A stretch of 64,000 nt of DNA, taken from the NCBI GenBank assembly GCA_946811185.2, contig OX328110.1, positions 14,798,516 through 14,862,515 on the forward strand, read 5' to 3'. A program made the translations under genes and the position numbers. Of this stretch, positions 8,960 through 20,094 are shown piece after piece. Every line of letters starts with the position of its first letter. The stretch's first letter is position 1. Origin of the DNA: Hippopus hippopus (taxonomy: Eukaryota; Mollusca; Bivalvia; Cardiida; Cardiidae). The notes beneath the pieces are model-generated. The model was not told the origin of the DNA and ran no database searches. It saw only the letters and a program-made list of their open reading frames with translations.

Positions 8960-9545
8960 AGAATAGTTGGTAAATACAGGCCCAGAAGTTCACACGATGC
9001 AGATTTAGGTTTCGATGAATATGGAATGAGTACATTATTGAAGATACAATTTGCTTCGGTCCATGGTGGGAGCGATAGTTCTTGAATCCCTCCTTATCGC
9101 GGTCTCCCTTTCACACAATATTTTCTCCACTTTTCACCGGCAGTACACATTATATTAGCTGATGAACCTAGAATGCATTTATTGACCGAAATAATCATCT
9201 CAGTTTTGCACCTCTTCATCATCTTTATAATCGTCTGATACTTTACCTAGAAAATAGTGCGGCAGGAGATCTAATTTCTCAAGTAAAACAGTTATTATAC
9301 CTTTGGTACTTCTATAACCCATCTGATAGGATTGTATACATACATCATATTTGGTTTGCTTTATATGTGCTCGCTCCTTTCTCCAACAATATTCAGAAAT
9401 CTTATGAGAATCTTATATTCTACCTCCTTCAACACAACACAGAAACCCCCTCTTCCCTAGATCTCTAGAGATGGAAACTTCTAATCAAAGTAACGTTACT
9501 GAAAGTATTGACCGAATAAGTTTACCATGATAAAGATAAATCTTG
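8960..9545. other. Unique intergenic sequence
   Basis: No repeat family, RNA gene or convincing exon seen. Several short open stretches on both strands lack splice context. Confidence 0.5.
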
Positions 9546-9549
9546 GTTG

Positions 9550-9700
9550 GTCTGTAGCCCATGTGGTTTATTCATTGCGCCTCATAACTCCAACCGTGGT
9601 TAATTGGACGATAAACCACGATAGAAAGAAGATTAATTCGATTCTAACATGACCAGCTCTTGATCAAAGGAAAGCAAGTCCATACTTTATATACAAAGCA
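9550..9700. repeat. Half copy of the 3060-3345 fold-back element
   Basis: GTGGTTTATTCATTGCGCCT, CGATAAACCACGATAGAAAG, then ATTCGATTCTAACATGACCA and CTCTTGATCAAAGG match one arm and its outer flank. Confidence 0.75.
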
Positions 9701-10370
9701 GATGCGCATTAATTCCCTTGAATAAACCATGGCTGTTCCAATTACTAACCAAAATAAAACCCCACTGACCAGTCAGTAAATATGAAGAGTCAAAATTTTA
9801 ATAAAGCCTTAGGCATCAAACACAACAAAACGAACTGCACCTTTATACTACATGTATTTTATTTCCCCCCTTTCAAACGAAATAGGAGAATGAATGTATC
9901 GTCAAGCATTTGAGTCGCAGTCGCTTCAAATACTCTGAATATTATCCCACCCACTCCCAATCCCATTTCCAGCAACACTGGCTTATTTTGATGTTAATCT
10001 TCATGAAAAGACACTTAGTTAAGACATGTATACTGATTTTCATTTCAAATAGTTCCATCATTGTCAATTTTAATCATAAACAGTAAATATCGGTAAATCT
10101 TTTGAGTTTTTCTTTCCTCCTCGGTCGAGAAGCGGACGATTTGTTAACGTAAAGTGACTTTCATTTACAAAATATCCGAGGGCGGATAAAATATCCGAGG
10201 GACCAGGAAACAGCTCCGAGCGACTTACTTCAGAATGACGTGGATATTACTACGTGGCACTGTTTTTATAGAGCTCAATTCACGTGTTATGTTCTTATAC
10301 TTCCCAGAATTATATGTCAAATGGTTGAAATTACTTAGCTTATCTTATCCCATTACAACATATCTCGAAA
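9700..10370. other. Unique intergenic sequence with a small direct repeat
   Basis: No gene seen. AAAATATCCGAGGG occurs twice in a row (about 10170-10200), separated by CGGAT. Confidence 0.5.
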
Positions 10371-10374
10371 GTAC

Positions 10375-10665
10375 AGGTTAAACAATCTTGCACCGAATAA
10401 TTCCAAATTTTAACTATCTTGCTGAAAACGGCTTCATTTTCTTAATTTCTCACAATGTTATCTACCTTTCCATTGAGCAATTTCAGTTTCTAATTTACAT
10501 TTAAATTGTCGTCTGCTGATGCTTTCAGTTTTGATGGGTCTAAAATTTTGTCGTTTGGTAATGAATTAAACAACCCTGTACCAAACAATCCCGAATTTTA
10601 GCGACCTTGACGAAAATTTCTAAAAATATTGAGGGAAAAGACAAAACCAGATGAAAACTTTAATT
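10375..10665 (-). repeat. Two decayed, adjoining family A MITEs
   Basis: Copy 1 (10375-10567) lacks the left hairpin arm but keeps TCTCACAATGTTATCTACC, TTGTCGTCTGCTGATGCTTT and TAAAATTTTGTCGTTTGGTA. Copy 2 (10564-10665) starts TTAAACAACCCTGTACCAAA and loses its hairpin. Confidence 0.7.
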
Positions 10666-10670
10666 CTAGG

Positions 10671-10820
10671 TTTAACCCTTAACCTGCTAGATAAATGAAA
10701 TGAAACTTTCAGACCGAAAATAAAAATCCAAAAGATACTATCTTAAACGTGTATTTTGGGAAACAATTGTCTTCGCATAGGACAGTGTAGATCCAAGATC
10801 AGACTGCATGTTCTTGTAAT
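10671..10820 (+). repeat. Family C partial copy
   Basis: Starts TTTAACCCTTAACCTGCTAG and ends in half a hairpin, GGACAGTGTAGATCCAAGAT CAGACTGCATG. See 19849-20057 for the family layout. Confidence 0.65.
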
Positions 10821-11299
10821 TCCAATTCCTACATTAGCTTGGTTTGTTAATTCTTCATTTTGAAGAGTGGTGAAAATCATTGCAACCTCTTTTTTAACTA
10901 TTACTCGTACTGCTATGGACTTTGACCACAAAATATAAAATGCACCTGGTGCTTGGAAAGAATGGTATGTGTAGTTCTTGTTTGAATTTTCGCAACATGG
11001 GGATGCAGCATGTGGATGCATCCACTCACTACTTCTAAGCATTTGAATGTGCATGGAAAATATGGAAAATGAAAATGTTGCAGCAGTACACAAAATGTTG
11101 TTTTTTTTTTTTTTTTCTTTTAAATGGACAGTTCATGGATGAATACAAATTGCTCTACGCATATATACGCAATGTCCACTTGCTCCTGGCCATCAGTGCT
11201 CTCAGTGCTTTGATTTTTTTTTTTTAAAGTCATCGACTGAGCCACAGGGCTCGGGGATATGAGGCAGTCAGAGGCACGCAGTCTGTTGCAGAATATGTA

Positions 11300-11552
11300 A
11301 GCCATGCTCTGTGAAAATGGGGCTTAATCAATCTCTGATGCATGATATTACATAAGTCATCACATAATTACAGATTCATAAATTTCATTTAGTCTAACGA
11401 TTGACTAAATCTGGAGGTAGAATGGTCCTTGGACATGCAGAAAATTTAAAGATAGCAAAAAGTATCGGCCCCATGTCAGCCAGCGCGGACTGCGCAGGCT
11501 GACATTGGTCGATACTTTTTGCAGATGCATTAAGCTCCCTTTTCACAGATCA
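11300..11552 (-). repeat. Family B element
   Basis: Both ends present (GCCATGCTCTGTGAAAATGG; TTTTCACAGATCATTGCTCA), inner palindrome CCATGTCAGCCAGCGCGGAC and mirror. Confidence 0.85.
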
Positions 11553-11659
11553 TTGCTCATATTTTTTTATGATGTGAAAGCGTACCAGGTACAATGAAAC
11601 ACCCTGTCCTTGAAGGTGACTTGCCATGGATGAGTCAAAGAACGGTTGGACACTGACAA

Positions 11660-11795
11660 CACGAAGTTTATAAATACATGATGTTCAGAGTGGTTGCAGC
11701 ACTCCTGCAAAAGTCTGAAACGTTGTTACTATAAATACATGGTGTTCAGAGTGGTTGCAGCTTCAGTGAAAGTGTGAAACGTGGTTACTAGGGCT
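11660..11795 (+). repeat. Tandem duplication, ~65-70 bp unit, two copies
   Basis: TATAAATACATG(A/G)TGTTCAGAG then TGGTTGCAGC and GTGTGAAACGT(T/G)GTTACT occur twice in a row. Not linked to a known family. Confidence 0.8.
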
Positions 11796-12285
11796 AGGCG
11801 CCGTTGGCCCCTAGCCAAAAATAGTTTTCGTCAATAATTATATTTTGAAACATCACCAGAAAGGAATGATGTAGATCAAGATAAGACTGCACGCGCTGAT
11901 CTTGGCTAACACTTTCAGTCGAGTACACGACAGGGAAACGTACGGTTATATATATCTACAGTCAATCCCCCCCATCGGCACCCAATTTGCAGACTTTCCA
12001 CGTGCTTAATTTTGACATGTTTTGTATTCAATGTTTAGTGTCTAAGTCACGTGTGTAATATGTTTGTTTATGTGACGGTTTTTTTTTATGGATTATTTAA
12101 TTAATAGATAAATTCTGGAAAATAAGAATACATCGAGGTGGGTGAATTTAATGTTATGGCTTTCATCTCCTCCTTTTTCATTGTCATTTTTTTGTGAAAT
12201 CATCATCATACTCACTTTCGTCGTGTTCTTCATTCATTTTCAAGACATAATCCTGGGAACTCCCGACCAAAAGAAAAGTAGGGAA

Positions 12286-12340
12286 TAAATGTTGAAATGG
12301 TGAATACGCAAGTCTTGCGTATTCACCATTTCAACATTTA
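12286..12340. repeat. Perfect 27 bp inverted repeat, 1-base loop
   Basis: Arms 12286-12312 and 12314-12340 are exact reverse complements (inner end GAATACGCAAG / CTTGCGTATTC), single T at 12313. No mismatch in 27 bp suggests recent origin or selection; no repeat family match seen here. Confidence 0.95.
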
Positions 12341-12461
12341 TCCATACATTTATCGCGTTATTCCCGCCAAATTGAAAGGCAATATCACTGGTAGGGAGCT
12401 CCGGGGATTATTTCGTTTTCACCCCACCCCATCCAATCCCCAATTAGGTTGAATGATGTTC

Positions 12462-12840
12462 ATCGTGATGGGCTCAGTCGGTAATGTACGGGGCCGAAAA
12501 TTTAGGAGTTGTGAGTTCGATGCCGAGCCCTGTGACTTAGTGACGCAAAACATTTAGTTCAATTTATTAGCTCGGCCAAAGGGACACGGAATGGCTATGT
12601 AGTTTAGGTATAAAATTGATAGTCCGCCAGCGATGGGTTCCACTGCCAATAGAGGAAGTGGGATTTCTCCCTAGTTCGAGCCTCACTGGAAGCAATGGAT
12701 TTTTCATGCGGATGTCCCTGGGCACGACAATTCAGAGCCCAAGCCTAGTAAGGGTGAAATCATTAATATGTGTGCTGTCGCCGTGATATGAATTGACCGA
12801 AATAATTTTGAAAGCAGCATCAGACACTATTTGAATAATT
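12462..12840 (+). mobile_element. Decayed tRNA-derived SINE
   Basis: tRNA-like head GATGGGCTCAGTCGGTAATG with B box GAGTTCGATGCC at 12515-12526. The tail resembles other SINEs here: GTCGCCGTGATATGAATTGA then GAAATAATTTTGAAAGCAGC. The body is diverged. Confidence 0.6.
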
Positions 12841-13114
12841 AAAAAACACCTGCAAGGTGAAATGATTGCCGTTGTGTGTTGTCACTGTGACAGAAATCGT
12901 TTCTTCCAAAACTTTCATTTAGATACGGGAAAGCAGCCGATAACTTAATTATCACGGACATAATTTGAAACTTTTTATCAAAAAAAAAAAAAATAGACTT
13001 GTTCAAATGAAAGTGTTTGCAGACGATAGATTTAATTTTTGAGATATGTTTATGAAAGAATGGTAGGCCCCTAAATATTGAAGAAAAAGGAGGATCGAGG
13101 ATTGCTGTTAGTCA

Positions 13115-13320
13115 TTGCTACAAGATTCGTTCCTCTCTCACCGCTGACCATTGTTTCGACGATGGTTATGTGAGAAAGCAGCTAGTGGCTTGGAAAAAAT
13201 ATTGTTCGGAGTACTGGTAAAAGAAACTCCAGAAAAGCATGGATAGGTGCTCTGGCCGCCACGATATAATTGAAATAATGTTGAAAACGGCATTAAACAC
13301 CATACAATCAATCAGTCATG
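13115..13320 (+). mobile_element. SINE S1, 3' portion
   Basis: SINE S1 body (GACCATTGTTTCGACGATGG, GTTATGTGAGAAAGCAGC) and tail (GAAATAATGTTGAAAACGGC, ATTAAACACCATACAATCAA). The tRNA head is missing. Confidence 0.8.
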
Positions 13321-13351
13321 ATTCAGTAGGTTGTTATACAAAACGGATTGT

Positions 13352-13439
13352 AGAGATGCATAATTATGTGATGACTTGCTTTGTATCATGAAATCCGGAG
13401 ATGCATTTTTAGCGCCCTTTTGCCAGAGCACGGCTCATA
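13352..13439 (+). repeat. Family B end fragment
   Basis: Only the ATAATTATGTGATGACTTGC and CCCTTTTGCCAGAGCACGGC end is present. Confidence 0.75.
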
Positions 13440-13604
13440 GTGCTTGTGTTTGGAATACAGGTTTACATGTATACCTATTGGGCTTGAACTGCGAATTTTT
13501 CTTTTAGAGTTGAAAGTTAATTCATATCATTAAATTTAATTGCTTAAATTACCCTACACACGCCTGTATTACTATGATGAGATTTTCCGATAATTAAATG
13601 TTTA

Positions 13605-13930
13605 TATCGAGTGGTTGATTGATTGATTGTATGGTGTTTAACGTCGTTTTAAAAATGATTTCAGTTATTTCGCGGCGGCTAGTGCACTTTCCATTATTTC
13701 CTGCAGCTTCCCTTTTTACCATTACTCCGCCCAATATTCTTTCCAAGCCACTGGCTGCTTTCCTACATAACCATAGTCGAAACAATGGTCAGCGGTGAGA
13801 GAGCAATGTCTCCTGTCGCAATGACTACATATTATCAATCCTCGGAAAGAAATTGGCCGAGCCAGGAATCGAACCAGCGACCCCCTGTTATCAACTCCTG
13901 CACGCTACCGACTGAGCTACGGGGGGCTCG
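13605..13930 (-). mobile_element. SINE S1, near full length
   Basis: Read on the minus strand: tRNA-like head GTAGCTCAGTCGGTAGCGTG, B box GGTTCGATTCC, body with GACCATTGTTTCGACTATGG and GCCAGTGGCTTGGAAAGAAT-type blocks, tail ATACAATCAATCAATCAACC. Length about 320 bp. An (AATC)n tail and Pol III boxes define it as a SINE mobilised by an unseen LINE. Confidence 0.88.
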
Positions 13931-14194
13931 GCGTTATCGAGTGGGGTTTAGATCTTTACATGTAATGTCTTTAATCGTATTTGTTTATTTTTTGTTACTT
14001 CTCAGATAATGACAGTTTAACTCAGTTCTTTGTTACCAGGCATCTGAACTCGTAATTTTCGCTTACATAGCAAGCTATACCATGCAAGTGCGATTTTATG
14101 CTTAAGAACAAATGTGTCGCCGTAACATGCTTGTAATTTTGAAAGCGGCATGATGACAGCCTGGGTTCCAGTCTGATCATGTTATCACTTCTCT

Positions 14195-14414
14195 ATGAGT
14201 CACGCTCTGGAAAAAGGGGGCTTAATGCATCTCCGTGATGCAGGAAACCAATTAAGCCATCACATAACGAATAGCTACTTTTCTAACAACCGACTTAATC
14301 TTGATGTAGACTGGTCCTTGGACATACAGAAAACTGACCAATAGCGAAAAGTTTCGGCCCGGGTCAGCCTGCGCGGAATGCATTAAGCTCCTTTCTCACA
14401 GTACATGGCTTATT
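14195..14414 (-). repeat. Family B element with deleted inner palindrome
   Basis: Ends GAGTCACGCTCTGGAAAAAG and CTCACAGTACATGGCTTAT. The palindrome stops after GGTCAGCCTGCGCGG and joins directly to AATGCATTAAGCTCC, so the second arm is lost. Confidence 0.8.
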
Positions 14415-14740
14415 TATTTTGACGTTAGTTTGTCAAGAACAACAATGATAAATAAAAATCGGTACAGATTATTTTTCGAAGATCTGTGTTGACCATGATA
14501 GGGAATGATTAAGAAATATAGGCGGCTGGTCCCAGGTTGTACAGCTCCTTTTGTCACAATCTTTTCACGTTCATTCAAATTTGGTATCATCACCATCAGT
14601 ATTTTTACAGGGATATTTTCAAAGTTATCTGCTGTATACGTGTTAGATTGTGGAGGTGCGCAGTTTTGTATTTTCAGTCGAAGCGAACGCTTTGCCACAA
14701 GAAAAAAATTAACACTAAGCGCGACTCACTGACCTTTTGC

Positions 14741-14808
14741 GGACAGTGTAGATCAAGATCAGACTGCACAGAATGTGCAGTCTGATCTTGGATCTACACT
14801 GTCCGCTA
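14741..14808. repeat. Family C hairpin
   Basis: Near-perfect 68 bp palindrome, GGACAGTGTAGATCAAGATC / GATCTTGGATCTACACTGTCC around AGACTGCACAGAATGTGCAGTCT. Confidence 0.88.
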
Positions 14809-14935
14809 AGAAGATATCATTCCCCAAAACTTTACTTTAAAATTGCACTATTTGGTTTTTACTATCGAATTGAGAATTCCATTTCAGTTATTTGGCAGGA
14901 AAAGAACGGTTAAGAATCGTCAATAATAATAACCG

Positions 14936-15105
14936 CCTCTGCAGACGACAAATTAAATGTGACTCAAATAATGGGTTTTGTCTTTGAAAATGAAGAAAAC
15001 AATGTGGGAATAGAGAAAATGTTGGTTATCAGCATTTTCGCATTTTTCCACAATGTTTTCAAGAACCGCTTCTCTCTGCGGTTGTTAAAACACGAGCTAG
15101 TTTGA
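14936..15105 (+). repeat. Family A MITE, ends decayed
   Basis: GCAGACGACAAATTAAATGT, hairpin centred on GTTGGTTATCAGC and TTGTTAAAACACG remain; terminal CCCTTT/AAAGGG not found. Confidence 0.75.
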
Positions 15106-15228
15106 TACGAAGTTTCTATTGGAGAACTTCACTCACCTGACTTCCGGTTGATTATTTTTTTTTAAATGTTTTTACAAGACATTGTATTCAAATATAAACT
15201 ACAACCTTAATCTTATAGGCTCCAAATT

Positions 15229-15300
15229 GGTCTAATGGTCAGGGGAGTCGACTTGGGAACTCGGCGACCCGAGATCGACACCGCACCGAAGCTGGAAAAA
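15229..15300 (+). mobile_element. tRNA-like SINE head
   Basis: A-box-like TTGGTCTAATGGTCAGG and B-box-like GAGATCGACACC, then an A-rich body with repeated GATAGAGAA blocks to about 15400. It does not form an obvious complete cloverleaf, so a SINE remnant is more likely than a tRNA gene. Confidence 0.45.
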
Positions 15301-15649
15301 AAACGTAGAGAGAACGGGGAAAAAAAACGAAAGACAGCTGGATAGAGAAACAAACAGCCGGATAGAGAACGGGAAAGAAAGACACTTGGATAGGCGATGG
15401 TGGGACACAGGGAAATTACCTTTTACTACTCTGTGTATTTGAAATTATGAATTGTAATAGAGATTATTAAAGATGAATATGTTTTTTTTTTATAATTTTA
15501 TATAATTTTTTTTCTCTTTGAAGAGATCAACTTGAAGAACACCAAAGTACAAACAGAAAATATTTTATTACTGAAAACGAAAAATTGATGCATTCAACAG
15601 AAACACGTTACCAATAAAACAAATTCAACAATCTTAAAAAAAAACGTTG

Positions 15650-16030
15650 TACAAAACACTGAGGGAAAAGGAGAAAATGCTGTTTACCAACATTTCCCCC
15701 CTTTCCAACAATGTTTTCTAACATATTAGACACAATTACCATTATTTGTTTTCAGTTTGTCAACAGAAAATGCCTTCAATGTGGATTAATCTGAGACTGT
15801 CACCTGGAAAAACGTCAATACACAAATACAAAAAAGTCCTAAATAAAAAAAAAAATTACAAGGATTGAAAAAAATTCATTACAATGACAAAATTTTAGAT
15901 TTTTCAAAATTGAAAGACAACAAAGTAAATGCAGCTATGATGATGGAATTAGTCTTTCAAATGGCAGAAAACAATGTGGAAAAGAGAAAATGCTGTTACA
16001 AGCACATTCACCATTTGCCAAAATGCACAT
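15650..16030. repeat. Two partial family A MITEs
   Basis: 15650-15795 is a minus copy without its left end (hairpin GAAAATGCTGTTTACCAACA). 15885-16030 is a plus copy whose right half is lost where the next minus copy begins. Confidence 0.7.
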
Positions 16031-16040
16031 CTTTTTGTTT

Positions 16041-16271
16041 AATTGACCCTTTACCACACAATCCCAAGTTTTAACGACCCTGAGAAAGTAAGCTTTTGAA
16101 AATATTGTGGGAAACGAAGAAAATGCTGGTAACCAGCATTTTCTTCTTTTCCCACAATATTTTCTTTTCTTTTGCAGACAAATACCATTACTTGTGCCAC
16201 ATTTACTATGTCCTTTGGAAATGCTTCCAATTGGCATCTGTCTAAAATTTTGTCATGTGGTAAAGAGTTAA
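16041..16271 (-). repeat. Family A MITE
   Basis: CCCTTTACCACACAATCCCA start, hairpin with AACGAAGAAAATGC and mirror, far end GTCATGTGGTAAAGAGTTAA. Confidence 0.9.
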
Positions 16272-16349
16272 AAACACTGGGAGTATGAGAAAAAGCTAAA
16301 ATGAAAACAACAACCTCATCACAATACAGAATATCATAAGAGAATGATT

Positions 16350-16565
16350 AACTCTTATCTTACTAAATCAGTTAAATGAAACTTTCGAGCCAACATTGAG
16401 AAATCTAAATAATGCAGTATCAATTTATTTTTTTTTTTTTTTGGATAAATAGCTCCTTATTAGACAGTGTGGATCCAAGACCAGACTGCACATTCTGTGC
16501 AGTCTGTTCTTGATCTACACTGGCTGTAAAATATCTTTTAGTTGCACTTGGCAGCTTAAGTGTTA
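16350..16565 (+). repeat. Family C element, TTAA-bounded
   Basis: ATTAACTCTTATCTTACTAA start, hairpin GACAGTGTGGATCCAAGACC and mirror at 16465-16530, end GCAGCTTAAGTGTTAA. Its right TTAA is the left TTAA of the next family A copy. Confidence 0.75.
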
Positions 16566-16790
16566 ACCCTTTACCAAATGAGGAAAGTTAAGACAAGTCC
16601 CAATTGAAAGCATTTACAGACAAATGAATAAATACGACTCAGAAATTGAAAGTTGTATTGGAGAGGATAGAAAACATTGTGGATAAAGGAGAAAATGCTG
16701 TTTACCAGCATTTTCTCTTTAACTCACAAAGTTTAAAAACGCTTCTTTCTCAGGGCCGTTAAAATTTGTGATTGTGTGGTAAAGGGTACA
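16562..16790 (+). repeat. Family A MITE
   Basis: TTAACCCTTTACCAAATGAG start; hairpin centre GCTGTTTACCAGC with a decayed right arm (TCTTTAACTCACAA); end GGTAAAGGGTAC (TTAA mutated). Confidence 0.88.
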
Positions 16791-16807
16791 TCAAATGATT
16801 AAATATT

Positions 16808-16970
16808 GCACTTGTTCAAATTTAAAGTATTTGCAGACCACAAATAAGGTGTGGCTGAAATGATGTGATTTGTATATGAAAGGGTAGAAAACATGGGAGG
16901 AAAAGGAGGAAAATCTGCTTACCAGCAGTTTCACCATTTTTCCACAATATTTCAAGAGCCTATTTAATCA
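16808..16970 (+). repeat. Family A MITE without termini
   Basis: CTTGTTCAAATTTAAAGTAT through hairpin AAATCTGCTTACCAGCAG; diverged. Confidence 0.75.
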
Positions 16971-16983
16971 TGTTTTTTTTTTC

Positions 16984-17212
16984 TTAACACTTTACCACAC
17001 AATCCTGACTTATAACGACCCTGAGAAAGGAGCCTTTTGAAAAATTTGTGGGAAAAGGAGAAAATGCTGGTAACCAGCATTTTCTCTGTTTCCCACAATG
17101 TTTTCCACCCTGTTAATGACAAATTCCATCAGTTAAGCTCATTTTTTATTATCGTCTGCAATTGCTGTCAATTTGGAGAAGTCTACATTTTTGTCATTTG
17201 GTAAAGAGTTAA
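16984..17212 (-). repeat. Intact family A MITE
   Basis: TTAA at both ends (16984-16987, 17209-17212), termini CACTTTACC and GGTAAAGAG, hairpin arms with one mismatch block (TCTCTGTTTCCC). Confidence 0.92.
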
Positions 17213-17389
17213 ACAACTGACTTTAATGATAAAGCCCTGATAAAATTAAGATGATGAATGATGAATAGTGTTTTAAGGCCCGTCGACAACTTAAGTCATA
17301 TTGGGCGCACTTACTTAGTAAACAATAATGCGAGGTGAAAATAACATACATGTGCAACAACATAAGACAAACATGATAAATGAGGAATG

Positions 17390-17750
17390 GACGAAACACA
17401 AAATGATGCCCCTTTTGTCGCCTTTTACGACATGCATGCTGTCACTTTTGTTCCGCCAGATGAAATGGCAGATGTGACGATCGCGGGACTGCAGTGGTTT
17501 ATTCTTATACCCCCGATTAAACCACACGGGGTCCCACAGGCCAATTGATTTCCCATTCCAAACCCTATTTACATCAAGAAAAAAATACAGGATTTGGAAT
17601 AAGAACCACCCAGCCTGCTGCAATCCTACGAATTACGAGGAAAGCAGCCGTTTGTCTCTAATTTTAGTCGCCTTCTACGACATGCCATAGAGAAAGGCCG
17701 AGGTCCTATTCTATAAATTAAAAAAAACCCGGGACCCCACGGGGAGATAA
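17390..17750 (-). mobile_element. Two SINE-like fragments with a conserved GTCGCCTT..ACGACATGC block
   Basis: TTGTCGCCTTTTACGACATG (17417-17436) with GTGGTTTATTCTTATACCCC, and TAGTCGCCTTCTACGACATG (17666-17685) with GACCCCACGGGG, are two copies of one repeat lying side by side. I know this block from invertebrate SINE-type repeats but cannot name the family. Confidence 0.55.
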
Positions 17751-17784
17751 AATTAAGACAGACTCATTACAATACAGAGTATTT

Positions 17785-17967
17785 CGGCTTTTTACCAAAT
17801 GACAAAATTTTAGTATCGTCCAATTTGAAAGCATCTGCAGAGGACAATATGAGATGTAGCTAAAATGACAGAGTTTGTCTTCAAGAGGTACACAACACAC
17901 TGTAAAAGAAGAAAATGCTGTTTACAAGCACTTCCACCATTTTCCACAATGTTTTCAAAAACCTACT
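17785..17967 (+). repeat. Family A MITE, right end lost at a family B copy
   Basis: TTTTTACCAAATGACAAAAT start, decayed hairpin GCTGTTTACAAGC, stops after TTCAAAAACCTACTA where family B begins. Confidence 0.78.
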
Positions 17968-17968
17968 A

Positions 17969-18231
17969 CATAGCATGCTCTGTGAAAAGGGGGCTTAATG
18001 CATCTCCGTGATCCATTAAACCAAGCAAGTTATCACATGATCATGGATCCATAAAGTCCACTTTGTCTAACAATCGACTAAGTCATGAGATAGACATGTC
18101 CTTAGACATATAGAAAATTGACCAATCGCGAAAAGTTTCAGCCCAGGTCAGCCTGCGTGGGCTGCGCAGGCTGACCTGGGTTGAAACTTTTCGCAGATGC
18201 ATTAAGCCCCCTTTTCACACAGCATGGCTCA
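17969..18231 (-). repeat. Family B element, well preserved
   Basis: CATGCTCTGTGAAAAGGGGG to CCCCTTTTCACACAGCATGG. Inner palindrome CCCAGGTCAGCCTGCGTGGG and mirror. Confidence 0.9.
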
Positions 18232-18304
18232 TATAGATTTTTATTGTTTTCAAGATACAGGGTTAAAATCAATACGATAAACTCATCATGATACACAGGC
18301 TGCT

Positions 18305-18541
18305 TTAACCCGATACCAAATGACAAAATTCTAGACAGATCCAAATTGGAAGCAATTCAAAAGGACACAGTAAATGAGGCTGAAGTAATGGGATTTGTCT
18401 GTAAAAGATAACAAAACATTGTGGGAAAAGAGAAAAATGCTGCTAATACTGTTTAAAAGCATTTTCTCCTTTTCCCACAATGCTTTCAAAAGGCTTCTTA
18501 CTCAGGGTTGTTAAAACTTGAGATTATGGGTAAACGGTTAA
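18305..18541 (+). repeat. Family A MITE, shares its right TTAA with the next copy
   Basis: TTAA at 18305-18308 and 18538-18541. The hairpin has an asymmetric insertion (GCTGCTAATACTGTTTAAAAGC). Confidence 0.88.
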
Positions 18542-18763
18542 CTTGTTACCAAATGACAATGTTTTTGACTCATCCAAAATATCCCTTTAACCAAAGGAAA
18601 AAAATTTGGACTTGACCAAACTGGTAGCTTTTGCAGAAGACAAATTAAAGAAGGCTCAAAAGATGACATTCGCCTTGGATCTGGAGCTACATTTAATTTT
18701 TCGTCTACAACTGCTTTCAATCTGGTCAAGTCAAATATTTTTGTGAGTTTGGTATAGAGTTAA
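18538..18763. repeat. Chimeric family A copy with two left-type ends
   Basis: Starts TTAACTTGTTACCAAATGAC (left type) and ends TTTCAATCTGGTCAAGTCAA, GGTATAGAGTTAA (left type inverted). The central hairpin is missing; the middle repeats left-half blocks. Confidence 0.75.
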
Positions 18764-18812
18764 AAAAATTCCAAGTTTCAACAACATTATTAACATACTG
18801 CATTCTGTCACC

Positions 18813-19040
18813 TTAACCCTTTCTAAGACAACAAAATTTTAGATCTTTCCAAATAGAAAGCACTGGCATACAACTTATCAAATGCGGCTCAATTAATGAG
18901 ATTTGTCTCTGAAAGGGTAGAAAAAATTGTGGGCAAAGGAGAAAATGCTGGTCACCAGCATTTTCTCCTTTTCCCACAATGTTTTCTAAAAACTCCTACA
19001 GGGTTTTTAAAACATAGGATTGTGTGGTAAAAACCTAAAC
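18813..19040 (+). repeat. Family A MITE
   Basis: TTAACCCTTTCTAAGACAAC start, perfect hairpin with central GGTCACC, end GTGTGGTAAAAACCTAAA. Confidence 0.88.
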
Positions 19041-19057
19041 TAAAAACTTTTTCAAAG

Positions 19058-19235
19058 TTTCTACCTTTTCAAAGAAAGATTGCACTATTTGGTTCACATC
19101 TACTTTGTCCTCAGAAAATGCTTTCAATTTGGTCTAGTCTAAAATTTTGTTACTTGATAGATACATAAACAATACTGTGGTCTGTAAATGCTTTCAATAT
19201 GGACAAGGCTAAAGTTTTGCTGTTTGTTAAAGAGT
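19058..19235 (-). repeat. Two family A tail fragments
   Basis: 19058-19168 and 19175-19233 each carry the AATGCTTTCAATTTGG(T/A)C block and TAAAATTTTG terminus of minus copies. Confidence 0.7.
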
Positions 19236-19389
19236 GGAGTAAGATATCAAAATGTCTTCTTCAAATATATTTCCTTGTTTGTTAATGTTTTCAGTCAACT
19301 TACAACCTTCGTCATCAACAGTAATTATTGCCAAAGAGCATTACATCAGTATGTATTTACAAACATTTTACAAACAATTTAATGCATGT

Positions 19390-19584
19390 AGCTTAAACTT
19401 CAAAGCATTGGCAGACAACATATTAAATTTTACTGAAACAGGAAGTTTGCCTATTAAAGGGCAGAAAACAATGTGGAAAAAGGAGAAAATGCTGGGTACC
19501 AGCATTTTCTCCTTTTCCCACAATGTTTTCAAAAGCATTCTTATTCAGGGTCGTTAAAACTCCGGACTGTGTAGTAAAGAGTTA
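19390..19584 (+). repeat. Family A MITE, 5' truncated
   Basis: Starts inside AAAGCATTGGCAGACAACAT; hairpin perfect around GCTGGGTACCAGC; end GTAGTAAAGAGTTAA shares TTAA with the next copy. Confidence 0.85.
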
Positions 19585-19795
19585 AATCTTTTCCAAATGT
19601 CAAAGTTTTGGACTTGTCCAAAATTGAAGGCATTTGCAGTTAATAATTATGGCTCAAATCCAGGTTTTGTCTTTGAAAAGATAGGAAACATTGTGGAAAA
19701 AGGAGAAAATGCAGATTATTCTTTTTCTCCTTTTCCAACACTGTTTTCAAGAGCTAAATATATAGGGATCATTAAAATTCCAAATTATAAGGTCG
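19581..19795 (+). repeat. Family A MITE, right end decayed
   Basis: TTAAATCTTTTCCAAATGTC start at the shared TTAA; hairpin damaged (AAATGCAGATTATTCTTTTT). Confidence 0.8.
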
Positions 19796-19848
19796 CCAAA
19801 TCGCCAAATGAACCTAACACACATCTGCAGTCTACAGCAAAAATCTTA

Positions 19849-20057
19849 ACTCTTTCAAGGCCAAATATATAAACTTGACCCATTTTGACAGCTGAAAATA
19901 TAATTCTATGAGTCTCAGAAAGATCTTTATCTTAGAGACTTGACTACACAAGTGGATGGCATAGATCAAAGATCAGACTGCATGTTCTATGCAGTCTGAT
20001 CTTGATCTATGCTGTCCGCAAAAGCCCCTGATTTTGCCTATGGCGCTGCGAGGGTTA
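19849..20057 (+). repeat. Family C element, full length (reference copy)
   Basis: TTAACTCTTTCAAGGCC left end and GGCGCTGCGAGGGTTAA right end, TTAA both sides, ~205 bp. A hairpin at 19955-20028 reads GGCATAGATCAAAGATCAGA, CTGCATGTTCTATGCAG and mirror. The TTAA-C(C/T)CTT ends match family A, so the same transposase type may move both, but the interiors are unrelated. Confidence 0.8.
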
Positions 20058-20094
20058 ACAAATTTATGCAGTATCAGGGTTGCTTTTTTCTAAA

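Noticed and set aside
17315..17623. 102-codon minus-strand open frame
   Set aside because: Overlaps a SINE-like repeat with the GTCGCCTT..ACGACATGC block.
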